64,000 nucleotides of DNA, taken from contig NZ_JBELNZ010000003.1 in the NCBI RefSeq assembly GCF_040227235.1, positions 372,001-436,000 on the forward strand, given 5' to 3'. Positions 42,366-50,844 of this stretch are shown here, piece after piece. The position numbers were made by a program, and so were the translations under genes. Positions within the stretch are counted from its first letter, which is position 1. Each line of letters opens with the position of its first letter. The notes beneath the pieces were generated by a model. That model made no database searches. It had not been told where the DNA came from and saw nothing but the letters and a program-made list of their open reading frames with translations. The DNA is from Parafrigoribacterium_A soli. Its GTDB lineage: Bacteria > Actinomycetota > Actinomycetes > Actinomycetales > Microbacteriaceae.

Positions 42366-43418
42366 GTGACACCGTTGTCAGATTCGCAACACGCGATTGC
42401 TGCGCAGCGACCCACGATGCGCGACGTCGCCGCACTCGCCGGCGTGGGCATCAAGACGGTCTCTCGTGTCATCAACGGCGAGCCCAATGTCTCCGAAGAG
42501 ACCACGGCCAGAGTGCGGGCAGCAGCCCAGAGCCTTCACTACATGCCGGACCCGCACGCGGGCAACCTTCGCCGCAGCGATCGGCAGACCAAGACGATTG
42601 GGCTGCTCGTCGGAAACGTGGGCAACCCCTTTGCCGGCGCAGTACACCGCGCAATCGAAGACGCCGCATCCGCGCACGGGGTCGCCGTGTTCGCGTCGAG
42701 CCTCGATGACGACGCGGACCGCGAACTCGCCATCGTCTCCACGTTCCTCCGGCGTCGAGTCGACGGGCTCATCCTCACCACGGCCAGCAAAAATCAGTCG
42801 TATCTGATCCCCGAGCAGGAGCGCGGCACCAGATTCGTGTTCGTCGACCGGGAACCGGTCGGAATCGATGCGGATGCCGTGGTCAGCGACAACGCCGCCG
42901 GTGGATCGGCGGCCACACGACACCTCATCGAGCACGGCCACCGTCGCATCGCGTTCCTTGGCGACCGGCCGGAGATCCAAACGGCACGGGAGCGGCGACG
43001 CGGCTTCCTCGACGAGCTGGGGCGCGCGGGCATTTCCACGAACGACGCCACCATCGTCGAGGGCCTTTACAACGAGGAGCGCGCTCGCACCGCGATGACG
43101 GCCTTGCTGGACAGCCCGAATCCTCCCACGGCGGTCTTCGGTGGACAAGACCTCGTCACCATCGGGGCGATCCGTGCATTACGTGATCGGAACATGCACC
43201 GATCGATCGCCCTCGTCGGCTTCGACGACTTCGAGCTTGCCGACCTGCTAGAGCCGGGAATCAGCGTCGTCTCACAAGACCCGCGCCGCATTGGCGCTCT
43301 CGCGGCCGAGCGACTGTTCGCCCGACTGGCCGGTGATTCACAGGCCGAGCAGACCTACACGGTCCCGACACGACTCATCCCACGCGGATCCGGCGAGATA
43401 CCAGTGGCCCGACCGTGA
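42366..43418 (+). CDS. LacI family regulator of the sugar importer
   Basis: 350 residues, GTG start. HTH at about residues 18-60 (TMRDVAALAGVGIKTVSRVI, then hinge LRRSDR) and a sugar-binding effector domain starting TIGLLVGNVGNPFAGAV. One operator lies in the divergent region; a second covers its own start codon (42367-42380), so it likely represses itself as well. The effector is presumably the imported sugar or its phosphate. It is followed after 34 bases by the FrcK-like kinase. Confidence 0.94.
   Translation: MTPLSDSQHAIAAQRPTMRDVAALAGVGIKTVSRVINGEPNVSEETTARVRAAAQSLHYMPDPHAGNLRRSDRQTKTIGLLVGNVGNPFAGAVHRAIEDAASAHGVAVFASSLDDDADRELAIVSTFLRRRVDGLILTTASKNQSYLIPEQERGTRFVFVDREPVGIDADAVVSDNAAGGSAATRHLIEHGHRRIAFLGDRPEIQTARERRRGFLDELGRAGISTNDATIVEGLYNEERARTAMTALLDSPNPPTAVFGGQDLVTIGAIRALRDRNMHRSIALVGFDDFELADLLEPGISVVSQDPRRIGALAAERLFARLAGDSQAEQTYTVPTRLIPRGSGEIPVARP
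42367..42380. promoter_or_regulatory. LacI operator overlapping the lacI start codon
   Basis: TGACACCGTTGTCA has one mismatch from the LacI-family consensus and begins at the second base of the GTG start. Repressor bound here would block the regulator's own early transcription or elongation. Confidence 0.8.
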
Positions 43419-43452
43419 CGCTCGAGCACTCCGTACCTGGCGCCGGTGCGCG

Positions 43453-44127
43453 ATGACCGCAGCCGAACACAGGGACTCCATCGACGTCGGCACGGATCTC
43501 TCGAGCCTCGTCGAGAGACTCGGTCTCATCCTCCGGGCCGACCGGCGACTCCTGCTGGGCATCTGCGGCGCTCCGGGCGCGGGCAAATCGACTCTCGCGG
43601 AGCGTCTCGCATCCCTCGTCGGCGACGAGGCCATCGTCGTACCCATGGATGGCTTCCACATAGCCACGACCGCACTCGCCTCGCCGGAGCATGTGGATCG
43701 TCGTGGCGCTATCGACACCTTCGACGTCGCCGGTTACCTCACCCTGATGGCCCGGCTCCGGGCCGATGCGGAGGACGTCACCTACGCGCCGGCCTTCGAT
43801 CGCGCGATCGGAGAGCCTGTCGCAGGGGCGATCGCCGTGACGCGCCAGCACCGCATCGTCATTACTGAGGGCAACTACCTTCTCTCTCGTGAATCGGGCT
43901 GGCGCGATCTTCGTCAGCTGCTCGACGAGACCTGGTACCTCGAGCTGGCGAACGACATCAGAATCGAGCGCCTGACCGCTCGGCACAGACGGTTCGGCAC
44001 GACCGCAGAAGTGGCCTACGCGAGGGCCCGCGGGTCGGACGAGGACAATGCGCGCGCAATTGCGAGCGCGCGTGGGGATGCCGACCTGGTCATCCGCCTG
44101 ATCGATCACCTCGAGTCGCACGGATAG
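43453..44127 (+). CDS. P-loop nucleoside/sugar kinase (FrcK/uridine-kinase-like)
   Basis: 224 residues from ATG 43453; in-frame sequence upstream of this belongs to the end of lacI. Walker A GAPGAGKST (39-47), then VVPMDGFHIATTALASPE (the substrate-binding DGFH motif of the uridine kinase/PRK/FrcK group), and VITEGNYLLSRESGW. In rhizobia, FrcK of this family is encoded with the FrcBCA importer; the same grouping here suggests phosphorylation of the imported sugar or a related cofactor. The exact substrate is unknown. Last 38 bases overlap the convergent small membrane-protein gene. Confidence 0.88.
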   Translation: MTAAEHRDSIDVGTDLSSLVERLGLILRADRRLLLGICGAPGAGKSTLAERLASLVGDEAIVVPMDGFHIATTALASPEHVDRRGAIDTFDVAGYLTLMARLRADAEDVTYAPAFDRAIGEPVAGAIAVTRQHRIVITEGNYLLSRESGWRDLRQLLDETWYLELANDIRIERLTARHRRFGTTAEVAYARARGSDEDNARAIASARGDADLVIRLIDHLESHG

Positions 44128-44383
44128 GGGGCGCGCTCGCGAACGTGGCCGCGGGCGGGGACGGGTAGCGGCGTCGTCCCAGCACGAACCACAGGATGGG
44201 CCCCGCAATCGGCACCAGCACGATGACGACGATCCACAGCACGAGGCGTGACGCCGGCATCCTCTCTCGGAACCCCCAGAGAATGAAGATGGCCACGAGG
44301 AACAGCGCGAATGTGGCCGCCGTGGACCACAGCCATACCGTCTGCGTGATCGCCACGACGTGCTCGTCCGCTGCGCTGAACAC
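44090..44383 (-). CDS. Small membrane protein with PLDc_N-type domain
   Basis: 97 residues from GTG 44383, preceded by AAAAGGAAGG at a suitable distance; an ATG at 44419 is a possible longer start. Two membrane helices: residues about 12-34 and 45-63, the second containing VLVPIAGPILWFVLGRRR, the conserved P-x-x-G...W-x-GRR motif of the phospholipase D nuclease N-terminal (PLDc_N) domain. Such stand-alone proteins are common and of unknown role. The C-terminal tail is cytosolic and Arg-rich. Confidence 0.85.
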   Translation of the reverse strand: MFSAADEHVVAITQTVWLWSTAATFALFLVAIFILWGFRERMPASRLVLWIVVIVLVPIAGPILWFVLGRRRYPSPPAATFASAPPIRATRGDRSGG

Positions 44384-44488
44384 CGTCCCACCTTCCTTTT
44401 CGCGCCACAGTAGCAGCACGGTGGTGCGAGGATGCGGAGGGTTCGACCCGCCGACCGCAAGGAGACTGAGAGGAAATTAATCCAATTA

Positions 44489-44505
44489 GCCCCATTTCGC
44501 TGGGC
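44489..44505. promoter_or_regulatory. GCCC-n9-GGGC dyad in an AT-rich patch
   Basis: GCCCCATTTCGCTGGGC lies upstream of the short receiver-like frame at 44630, directly after an AT-rich tract (AATTAATCCAATTA). It loosely resembles the C-run/G-run dyads elsewhere in the window. A further inverted repeat GTCTTG...CAAGAC is at 44526-44549. Confidence 0.35.
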
Positions 44506-44629
44506 AGATCGTCGCGTACAGATTAGTCTTGTCCGAACGGAAGCAAGACGAATTGGCCCGAAGACTTTTTCATGCAGCCGGCGGCCGTCGGAACCCCGAT
44601 GGTCTCACCTCACAGGAATTGCAAACGTC

Positions 44630-44815
44630 ATGGGCCACCACGCTTCCCTCTCGGTTCGCACTCGCGTTCTCCTCGTAGACGAAGACAACGACCAGCGCCA
44701 GCTTCTGAGCATCCACTTCGAACCCGCCGGATGCAACGGTGTCGTCGACATCCACGGACCGTTCACCTCGGTCCGCCATCGCTACGAAACGCACGGTCAT
44801 AGCGTCTCTGCTTGA
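44630..44815 (+). CDS. Short receiver-like protein, possibly a truncated response regulator
   Basis: 61 residues, ATG with AGGAA 13 bases upstream. VRTRVLLVDEDNDQRQLLSIHFE matches the first beta strand, acidic pocket (D-E-D) and first helix of a response regulator receiver domain, shown here in parts. After that the similarity ends (GCNGVVDIHG...), and the phosphoacceptor Asp and the rest of the fold are missing. It may be a remnant of a regulator gene or a micro-protein that mimics a receiver face. Coding status is uncertain. Confidence 0.4.
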   Translation: MGHHASLSVRTRVLLVDEDNDQRQLLSIHFEPAGCNGVVDIHGPFTSVRHRYETHGHSVSA

Positions 44816-44834
44816 CCCTCTACTGAGCACTCCG

Positions 44835-45125
44835 ATGTCACTGCCAAGCGCCGCCAACGGCGACAACCTACCGAGTATCCCGGAACAGTTCCGTCGAGCC
44901 TTCCCTTGCCCGCGATGCGACGGATGGATGAAGACCTTCCACAACCCGTCTTACGGTGTCGGCCTGGCCAAGCACCACTACCTTCGTCTCTGCCAGAAGT
45001 GCTCCTACTTCTCCTTCATCCCCGAGGAGCTCGTGAAGAGCCAGCAGCGCACTCAGCGCCGCGAGGTGCAGAAGAAGGTGGAGACATCCACCCCCAAGTC
45101 CCGTTTCGGCTGGCGATCCAAGTAA
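44835..45125 (+). CDS. Small zinc-ribbon-like protein, function unknown
   Basis: 96 residues from ATG 44835. AFPCPRCDGWMKTFHNP and LRLCQKCSYFSFIPEEL provide two CxxC knuckles 28 residues apart, suitable for one zinc ion. The C-terminal third is basic and helical (KSQQRTQRREVQKKVE), so nucleic-acid binding is possible. No named family recognised. A strong intrinsic terminator follows at 45145-45175. Confidence 0.75.
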   Translation: MSLPSAANGDNLPSIPEQFRRAFPCPRCDGWMKTFHNPSYGVGLAKHHYLRLCQKCSYFSFIPEELVKSQQRTQRREVQKKVETSTPKSRFGWRSK

Positions 45126-45144
45126 CGCGGCCATCAGGAAGACC

Positions 45145-45175
45145 AAAGGCCCCCGAGCACTCGGGGGCCTTTCGT
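45145..45175 (+). terminator. Strong intrinsic terminator
   Basis: AAAGGCCCCCGA (45145-45156) and TCGGGGGCCTTT (45161-45172) form a perfect 12-bp stem with a 4-nt loop. The symmetrical A and T ends allow action in both directions, separating the zinc-ribbon gene from tRNA-Leu on the other strand. Confidence 0.93.
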
Positions 45176-45221
45176 GTCGTACGGGCTGGGCAGTCTCATT
45201 CGGTGAGCTGCCGACCCTTCG

Positions 45222-45305
45222 TGCGCGAGGGGGGACTTGAACCCCCATGCCCTCACGGGCACACGGACCTGAACCGTGCGCGTCTGCCAATTTCGCCACT
45301 CGCGC
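45222..45305 (-). tRNA. tRNA-Leu(CAG)
   Basis: 84 nt with a long variable arm, as expected for leucine. Acceptor GCGCGAG pairs with CTCGCGC; anticodon loop TTCAGGT gives anticodon CAG; T-loop GGTTCAAGTCC is present; discriminator A; CCA not encoded. It lies beside fhaA, as leuT does in mycobacteria. Confidence 0.95.
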
Positions 45306-45468
45306 AGACCTAGCGACATTACCACAGCGCGCGGGCCACGCCGTTTCCTCTGGGGCCGTCGAGGCCGCTCGCGCAGCTTCTCGATGGGTTCCGACACCAC
45401 ATTCCGCCAGTGCCCAGACCCGCCCACTAACATCTACATAGTCAAGCGCAAGGTGGGGCAGGAGATTC

Positions 45469-46203
45469 GTGGGCATTCTGGACAGCTTCGAAAGAGGTCT
45501 TGAGCGGGCGGTCAATGGCGCCTTCGCTAAGACCTTCAAGTCGGGACTGCAGCCCATCGAGATCACCGCGGCCCTGCGCAGGGAACTCGATACCAAGGCT
45601 GTCGTCGTCGCTCGGGACCGCATCCTCGTGCCGAATAAGTTCACCGTTCGGCTCTCCAGTGGGGACTACGAGCGGATGACCGGGCTCGGCGAGGCGCTCA
45701 TCGACGAGCTCATCGGACTCGTGCAACAGCACGCGGCCGCCCAGCACTACCAGTTCGCCGGAGGCATCTCGATCAGCCTCGCCAATGATCCTTCGCTGAC
45801 CGAGGGAATGGTCGAGCTCGAATCCGTGAACGTCAAGGGCGACATCTCCTGGACGCCGGTGCTCGACATCGCAGGCAAGCGCTATCCGCTCACCAAGTCC
45901 CGCACCATCATCGGCCGCGGCAGCGAGGCAGACATCACCGTCGACGACAGCGGCATCTCACGCAAGCACGTCGAGGTTCTGTGGGACGGCTCGCGCGCCC
46001 AGGTCAATGACCTCGGCTCGACCAACGGTTCCCAGCTCAATGGTGCGCCGGTCACAAAGGCGCCACTTCAGCCGGATTCCGTCATTTCCATCGGCAGAAC
46101 CCGTATCGTTTTCCGGGTGCTCGCCCAATCCGCCGATGTCGATCAGTTCGCAGACCTTCGAAATCAACAGCACGGTGACGATCGACGGGGTGGGCTCCGG
46201 TGA
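45469..46203 (+). CDS. fhaA: FHA domain protein with DUF3662 (FhaA)
   Basis: 244 residues, GTG with GCAGGAG upstream. N-terminal DUF3662 region (residues 1-125; FERGLERAVNGAFAKTF), then a forkhead-associated domain (about 140-225) with the phosphothreonine-binding pattern GRGSEADI...ISRKHVEV...DLGSTNGSQLNG. In mycobacteria FhaA binds phosphorylated MviN and regulates peptidoglycan synthesis. The linker here is shorter than in mycobacteria. First gene of the cell-wall/division operon; the next start overlaps its stop (GTGA). Confidence 0.95.
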   Translation: MGILDSFERGLERAVNGAFAKTFKSGLQPIEITAALRRELDTKAVVVARDRILVPNKFTVRLSSGDYERMTGLGEALIDELIGLVQQHAAAQHYQFAGGISISLANDPSLTEGMVELESVNVKGDISWTPVLDIAGKRYPLTKSRTIIGRGSEADITVDDSGISRKHVEVLWDGSRAQVNDLGSTNGSQLNGAPVTKAPLQPDSVISIGRTRIVFRVLAQSADVDQFADLRNQQHGDDRRGGLR

Positions 46204-46754
46204 GCGAACTGACACTGCTGGTTCTGAGGTTCGGGTTTCTCCTACTCCTCTGGGCCTTCGTGTTCGTCGTGGTCTACACCCTCCGCACCGACCTTTTCGG
46301 TCAACGCGTCAAGCGGATGCCGGCTGACCAATCGTCGCCCGCGCTATTCCCCGCGACCCCGGCTCCCACTCGCCCTCCCACTCCCGCATCCCCCTCGGCG
46401 CCCACGGCGCCGGTCACGGCCGCGAAAGCCTTCCGCGGCACGATGGGCGGCGAAAAGAGCGTCGACGCGACCCGTCTCGTCATCACGTCCGGCTCCAAGG
46501 AGGGCCAGGAGCTCCCCCTCGGAAAGGAGCCGCTGACCATCGGGCGCTCCAGCGAGAGCGGTCTCATCATCCGTGACGACTACACGTCCACGCATCACGC
46601 CAGGCTCATGCTCTGGAACGATGGCTGGGTTATCCAAGACCTAGACTCGACTAACGGCACCTTCCTCGACGGTGCCCGCGTGACGGTGCCGACCCCGGTG
46701 CCCCTGAACACTCCGGTCAGAATTGGTACGACCAGTTTCGAACTTCGGCGGTAG
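46200..46754 (+). CDS. fhaB: FHA domain protein (FhaB/FipA)
   Basis: 184 residues, GTG start. One N-terminal membrane helix (residues about 4-24; LVLRFGFLLLLWAFVFVV in part), a Pro/Ala linker, and a C-terminal FHA domain with GRSSESGL...TSTHHARL...DLDSTNGTFLDG. FhaB recognises phosphothreonine produced by PknA/B and links the kinases to division proteins. Overlaps fhaA and precedes the phosphatase by 4 bases, so expression is coupled. Confidence 0.95.
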   Translation: MSELTLLVLRFGFLLLLWAFVFVVVYTLRTDLFGQRVKRMPADQSSPALFPATPAPTRPPTPASPSAPTAPVTAAKAFRGTMGGEKSVDATRLVITSGSKEGQELPLGKEPLTIGRSSESGLIIRDDYTSTHHARLMLWNDGWVIQDLDSTNGTFLDGARVTVPTPVPLNTPVRIGTTSFELRR

Positions 46755-46758
46755 GTGA

Positions 46759-48000
46759 ATGGCCACTACGGGTAAGAGCGCCGCCGTCACCCATGTCGGA
46801 AAGATTCGCGCCAATAATCAGGACAGCGGATACGCGGGTCGGCAACTCTTCGTCGTTGCCGATGGCATGGGCGGTCATGCCGGCGGGGATGTCGCCTCGG
46901 CCATTGCCCTCACGCGCATCATGGAGACCGACAAGAGCTATTCCTCGGCGCACGACGCGGAGTTCGCTCTGCAGGCTTCGCTCATTGCGGCCAACTCGCT
47001 GCTCGCCGAGACAGTGTTCGAGCATCCGGAGCTCACCGGAATGGGCACCACGGTCAGCGCCCTCCTTCGCGTAGGCCACAAGCTCGCCCTTGCGCACATT
47101 GGCGACTCGCGCATCTACCTCTTTCGAGAGGGCGTTCTCACCCAGATCAGTGCCGACCACACCTTCGTGCAGCGACTCGTCGACAGCGGCCGCATCACGC
47201 CGGAGGAGGCGGCGGTGCACCCGAGGCGCTCAGTGCTGATGCGAGTGCTGGGGGATGTGGATTCCTCGCCCGAAATCGACACCACCATCCTCGACACCAA
47301 GCCCGGCGATCGCTGGCTGCTCTGCTCCGACGGCCTGAGCAGCTACGTCGCGGACGAGAAGATCGAGGCGGTGCTCGCCACCGAACCAGTGGCGCAGACC
47401 GCGGCAGAGAAACTCATCAAGGAAAGCCTCGACCAGGGCGCCCCCGACAACGTCACCATCGTCATCGTCGACATCGACGAGTCGACGGATTCCGGCTCGA
47501 ACCCGCCCGTCGTGGTGGGGTCGGCGTCGGTGCCGTTGTCGTTCGAAGGCGAATCGGGCCGCCGTTCGCTACGCCTGCCGACGCTACTGCTGCATCCGCT
47601 CAAGTCGACCCAGCACGAAGACGCCCATTTCGAGCCGGAGTCGGACGAATACCTCGACGAACTCATCCTCGAAGATCGACTGCGCGCACGTAACCGCCGC
47701 ATCACCTGGCTGGTGGCTGTTTCGCTGGCCGTGATCGCCATCGTCGTCGCGCTTGTGCTCGCCTACCAGTGGACGCAGTCGCGCTACTACGTCGGCCCGA
47801 ACGGGCAGACCGTCGCGATCTACCGCGGCATCCAGCAGAACATCGGGCCGATCTCGATGCACAGCATCTATCAGGAGACGAGCGTCAGGCTCAAGGACCT
47901 CCCGGAGTTTACGCGCGAGACCGTCGCCGGAACCATCAACGCCACTGACCTGCAGGATGCCGAAAGCATTATCGAGCGACTAAGCGATGCCAGCCACTAA
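46759..48000 (+). CDS. pstP: PP2C-type Ser/Thr phosphatase PstP
   Basis: 413 residues. Metal-dependent PPM domain in the first 235 residues: ANNQDSGY, VADGMGGHAGG (Asp35 and Gly36 bind Mn), GMGTTVSALL, LAHIGDSRIYL, and DGLSSY/APDNVTIV at the end. A membrane helix near 315-336 (ITWLVAVSLAVIAIVVALVL in part) puts a short C-terminal domain outside. It reverses PknA/PknB phosphorylation. The stop overlaps the rodA start by 14 bases. Confidence 0.95.
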   Translation: MATTGKSAAVTHVGKIRANNQDSGYAGRQLFVVADGMGGHAGGDVASAIALTRIMETDKSYSSAHDAEFALQASLIAANSLLAETVFEHPELTGMGTTVSALLRVGHKLALAHIGDSRIYLFREGVLTQISADHTFVQRLVDSGRITPEEAAVHPRRSVLMRVLGDVDSSPEIDTTILDTKPGDRWLLCSDGLSSYVADEKIEAVLATEPVAQTAAEKLIKESLDQGAPDNVTIVIVDIDESTDSGSNPPVVVGSASVPLSFEGESGRRSLRLPTLLLHPLKSTQHEDAHFEPESDEYLDELILEDRLRARNRRITWLVAVSLAVIAIVVALVLAYQWTQSRYYVGPNGQTVAIYRGIQQNIGPISMHSIYQETSVRLKDLPEFTRETVAGTINATDLQDAESIIERLSDASH

Positions 48001-49408
48001 GCCCGCGGCCGCCGTAGCAGCGCCGATCGAAGCCGGTCAGCGCAATACCTTCACCAGCACCATCCGGCTGAAGCTGCGTGTGCCGGCGAGGCAACGCAAC
48101 CTCGAACTGCTGCTGCTCATCTTCGCGTCGATCCTCAACTGCGGCGCGATCGCACTCGTGCAGCTCGGCGCGCTACACCGGCTCGAGGCCGGTCCCATCG
48201 CGCTCGGCGTGGTGCTCGCCCTGCTCGGCCTGGTCATCCACATAGCGCTGCGCTTCGTCGCGGCGCAGGCCGACCCGTTCATCCTCCCGGTGAGCGCGTT
48301 GCTCAATGGCATCGGCATCGCCGAGATCTACCGCATCGACATCTCCAAGCACCTCAGCGGCTGGGAGTCGGCGGGCGTGCGTCAGGTGGCGTGGACGGCG
48401 ATGGCCATGATCATCGCCCTCGCGGTCGTGGTGCTCATCCGCAACCACCGGGTGCTGCAGCGCTACCGCTACATCGCCATGTTCACCGGCATCCTGCTCC
48501 TCCTACTGCCGATGCTGCCCGCGATCGGATCGACCAAGTTCGGTGCGCGGCTCTGGATCGAGATCGGCGGATTCTCCTTCCAGCCGGGCGAGCTGGCCAA
48601 GATCGCCCTCGCGATCTTCTTCGCCGGCTACCTCGTCACGAGCCGCGACAGCCTGTCGATGGTGGGCAAGAAATTCCTCTGGATGCGGTTCCCGCGCGCG
48701 CGCGACCTCGGCCCGATCCTCGTGATCTGGGCCGCCGCAATGGTGGTGCTGATCTTCCAGCGTGACCTCGGAACCTCGCTCCTCTACTTCGGCCTCTTCC
48801 TGGTGATGATCTACGTCGCGACCGGTCGGGCAAGCTGGGTTGTGCTGGGTCTCGGCCTGTTCCTCGGCGGTGCGCTGCTCGCGAGTCGTCTGCTCAGCTA
48901 CGTTTCCGGCCGATTCGACTCCTGGCTCGACGCGTTCAACCAGAAGATCTACGAATCGAACGGCGGCAGTTACCAGCTCGTGCAGGGACTCTTCGGTCTG
49001 GCCCACGGCGGCCTCATCGGCACTGGCCTCGGCGAGGGCAGACCCGCCATCGTGCCCCTCGCCGAAAGCGACTACATCGTCGCGAGCCTCGGCGAGGAAC
49101 TCGGCCTCGCCGGCCTGTTCGCCATCCTCGCGCTCTACCTCCTGTTCGTCTCGCGCGGGTTCCGCATCGGCTTCGCCGGGCAGGATGACTTCGGTCGTCT
49201 CCTCGGCGTCGGCCTCTCCTTCGTCGTGGCGCTCCAGGTATTCATCGTGATCGGCGGCATCACGCGCGTCATCCCGCTGACCGGTTTGACCACGCCGTTC
49301 CTCGCGGCGGGCGGATCCTCCCTCGTCGCGAACTGGATCATCGCGGCACTCCTGCTGCGGCTATCAGACTCCGTGCGCAACCAACCCAGGCTGGTGGTGG
49401 ACTCATGA
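47987..49408 (+). CDS. rodA: SEDS peptidoglycan glycosyltransferase RodA/FtsW family
   Basis: 473 residues, about 12 membrane segments. SEDS signatures: GARLWIEIGGFSFQPGELAKIALAIFF in parts, with the conserved W-I and QPGE-x-AK; FLVMIYVATGR; and the C-terminal Asp/Glu region GEELGLAG. It polymerises lipid II into glycan strands with its partner class B PBP, encoded next (stop/start overlap of 4 bases). Paralogue FtsW is expected in the dcw cluster elsewhere. Confidence 0.95.
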   Translation: MPATKPAAAVAAPIEAGQRNTFTSTIRLKLRVPARQRNLELLLLIFASILNCGAIALVQLGALHRLEAGPIALGVVLALLGLVIHIALRFVAAQADPFILPVSALLNGIGIAEIYRIDISKHLSGWESAGVRQVAWTAMAMIIALAVVVLIRNHRVLQRYRYIAMFTGILLLLLPMLPAIGSTKFGARLWIEIGGFSFQPGELAKIALAIFFAGYLVTSRDSLSMVGKKFLWMRFPRARDLGPILVIWAAAMVVLIFQRDLGTSLLYFGLFLVMIYVATGRASWVVLGLGLFLGGALLASRLLSYVSGRFDSWLDAFNQKIYESNGGSYQLVQGLFGLAHGGLIGTGLGEGRPAIVPLAESDYIVASLGEELGLAGLFAILALYLLFVSRGFRIGFAGQDDFGRLLGVGLSFVVALQVFIVIGGITRVIPLTGLTTPFLAAGGSSLVANWIIAALLLRLSDSVRNQPRLVVDS

Positions 49409-50844
49409 ATCGCGAACTCAAACGAGTGAGCATCGCCGTACTGCTCATGTTCGTCACCTTGCTGTGCTCCACCACGGTCGTCGGCGTCCTCCAGACCGAC
49501 AGCCTGCGCAACGACCCACGGAACGTGCGCACAATCTACGACAGCTATTCAGCGGAGCGTGGCCCGATCCTCGCTGCGGGTCAGCCGATCGCCAAGTCGG
49601 AGCCCTCGAAAGATCGGTTCAACTTCCAGAGGGTCTATTCGAATCCGAATCTGTATTCGGCCGTCACGGGGTACTTCACCCTCAACCAGGGCAACACGGG
49701 CATCGAGGGGGCGCTCAACGACTACCTGAGCGGCACCGACAATGACCAGTTCCTCGACAAGATGAACTCCATCGTGAGTGGCAAGAACCCGCAGGGCGCC
49801 GCGGTTGCCACGACCATCAACCCGGCGGCGCAGCAGGCCGCCTGGGATGCGCTCGGCGACAACTCCGGAGCCGTCGTCGCGCTCAATCCCAAGACCGGTG
49901 CCATCCTCGCGATGGTCTCAAAGCCCGGCTACGACCCGAACCTTCTCGCCAGCCACGACACCAACACCGTCATCTCCAACTACAAGAAGTTGCTCAGCGA
50001 CCCGACGAAACCGCTGATCAACCGGGCTATCGCCGGAGATCTCTATCACCCCGGTTCCGTATTCAAACTCGTCGTCGCCTCCGCCGCCATCGACAGCGGC
50101 AAATACACCCCGGAGAGCGAGTTCCCGAATCCACCGACGCTCAAGCTGCCCGGCAGCGGCACCTCCATCACGAACGCCGAGGGCGGCACCTGCGGTGGGA
50201 CGCCCACGGTCACGATCGCCACGGCGCTCCGCCTCAGCTGCAACATCCCGTTCGCCCAGCTTGGTGCGGCACTCGGTTCCGCTGAGATCGCGAAGTACGC
50301 GAAGGCCTATGGCTTCGGCGAGAAGCTCTCGGTGCCCATGGCAGTGACACCGAGCACCTACCCGCTCAACTCGGATAAGGCGAAGCTGATGCTCTCCGCA
50401 TTCGGTCAGGACGAAGACCGGGTCACCCCGATGCAGGTCGCCATGGTCACCGCGGCGATCGCGAACGGCGGCACGCTGATGAAGCCGACGCTGGTCGACT
50501 CGATCATGGCCGCGAACCTCACGCCCGTGCAGGCGTACCAGGAGAAGCAGCTGGGGCAGCCCATCAGCAACCAGGCAAGTGCGACACTCACTCAACTCAT
50601 GGTGGCCAACGTGAACAATGGTGCTGCCAGTAATGCAAGAATAAACGGAGTCGATGTAGCCGGTAAGACCGGAACAGCACAGAACGGCGAGGGACGAAAG
50701 TACACCCTCTGGTTCACCGGTTTCGCTCCAGCGATCGACCCACAAATCGCCGTCGCGGTCGTTGTTGAGAACGGAACCAGTTTCGGCAACGCGGTTGCGG
50801 CGCCAATCGCGAGAAAAGTCATAGAGGCGGTGCTGAACAAATGA
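49405..50844 (+). CDS. pbpA: Class B penicillin-binding protein PbpA
   Basis: 479 residues. N-terminal membrane anchor (residues 9-27), dimerisation/pedestal region, then the transpeptidase domain with SxxK (Ser218-Lys221 in PGSVFK), SxN as SCN (LRLSCNIPF), and KTG in VAGKTGTAQ. All catalytic residues are present, in contrast to the degenerate class A-like protein at 16883. It cross-links septal or polar peptidoglycan with RodA. Start overlaps rodA and stop overlaps the kinase gene (ATGA). Confidence 0.95.
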   Translation: MNRELKRVSIAVLLMFVTLLCSTTVVGVLQTDSLRNDPRNVRTIYDSYSAERGPILAAGQPIAKSEPSKDRFNFQRVYSNPNLYSAVTGYFTLNQGNTGIEGALNDYLSGTDNDQFLDKMNSIVSGKNPQGAAVATTINPAAQQAAWDALGDNSGAVVALNPKTGAILAMVSKPGYDPNLLASHDTNTVISNYKKLLSDPTKPLINRAIAGDLYHPGSVFKLVVASAAIDSGKYTPESEFPNPPTLKLPGSGTSITNAEGGTCGGTPTVTIATALRLSCNIPFAQLGAALGSAEIAKYAKAYGFGEKLSVPMAVTPSTYPLNSDKAKLMLSAFGQDEDRVTPMQVAMVTAAIANGGTLMKPTLVDSIMAANLTPVQAYQEKQLGQPISNQASATLTQLMVANVNNGAASNARINGVDVAGKTGTAQNGEGRKYTLWFTGFAPAIDPQIAVAVVVENGTSFGNAVAAPIARKVIEAVLNK

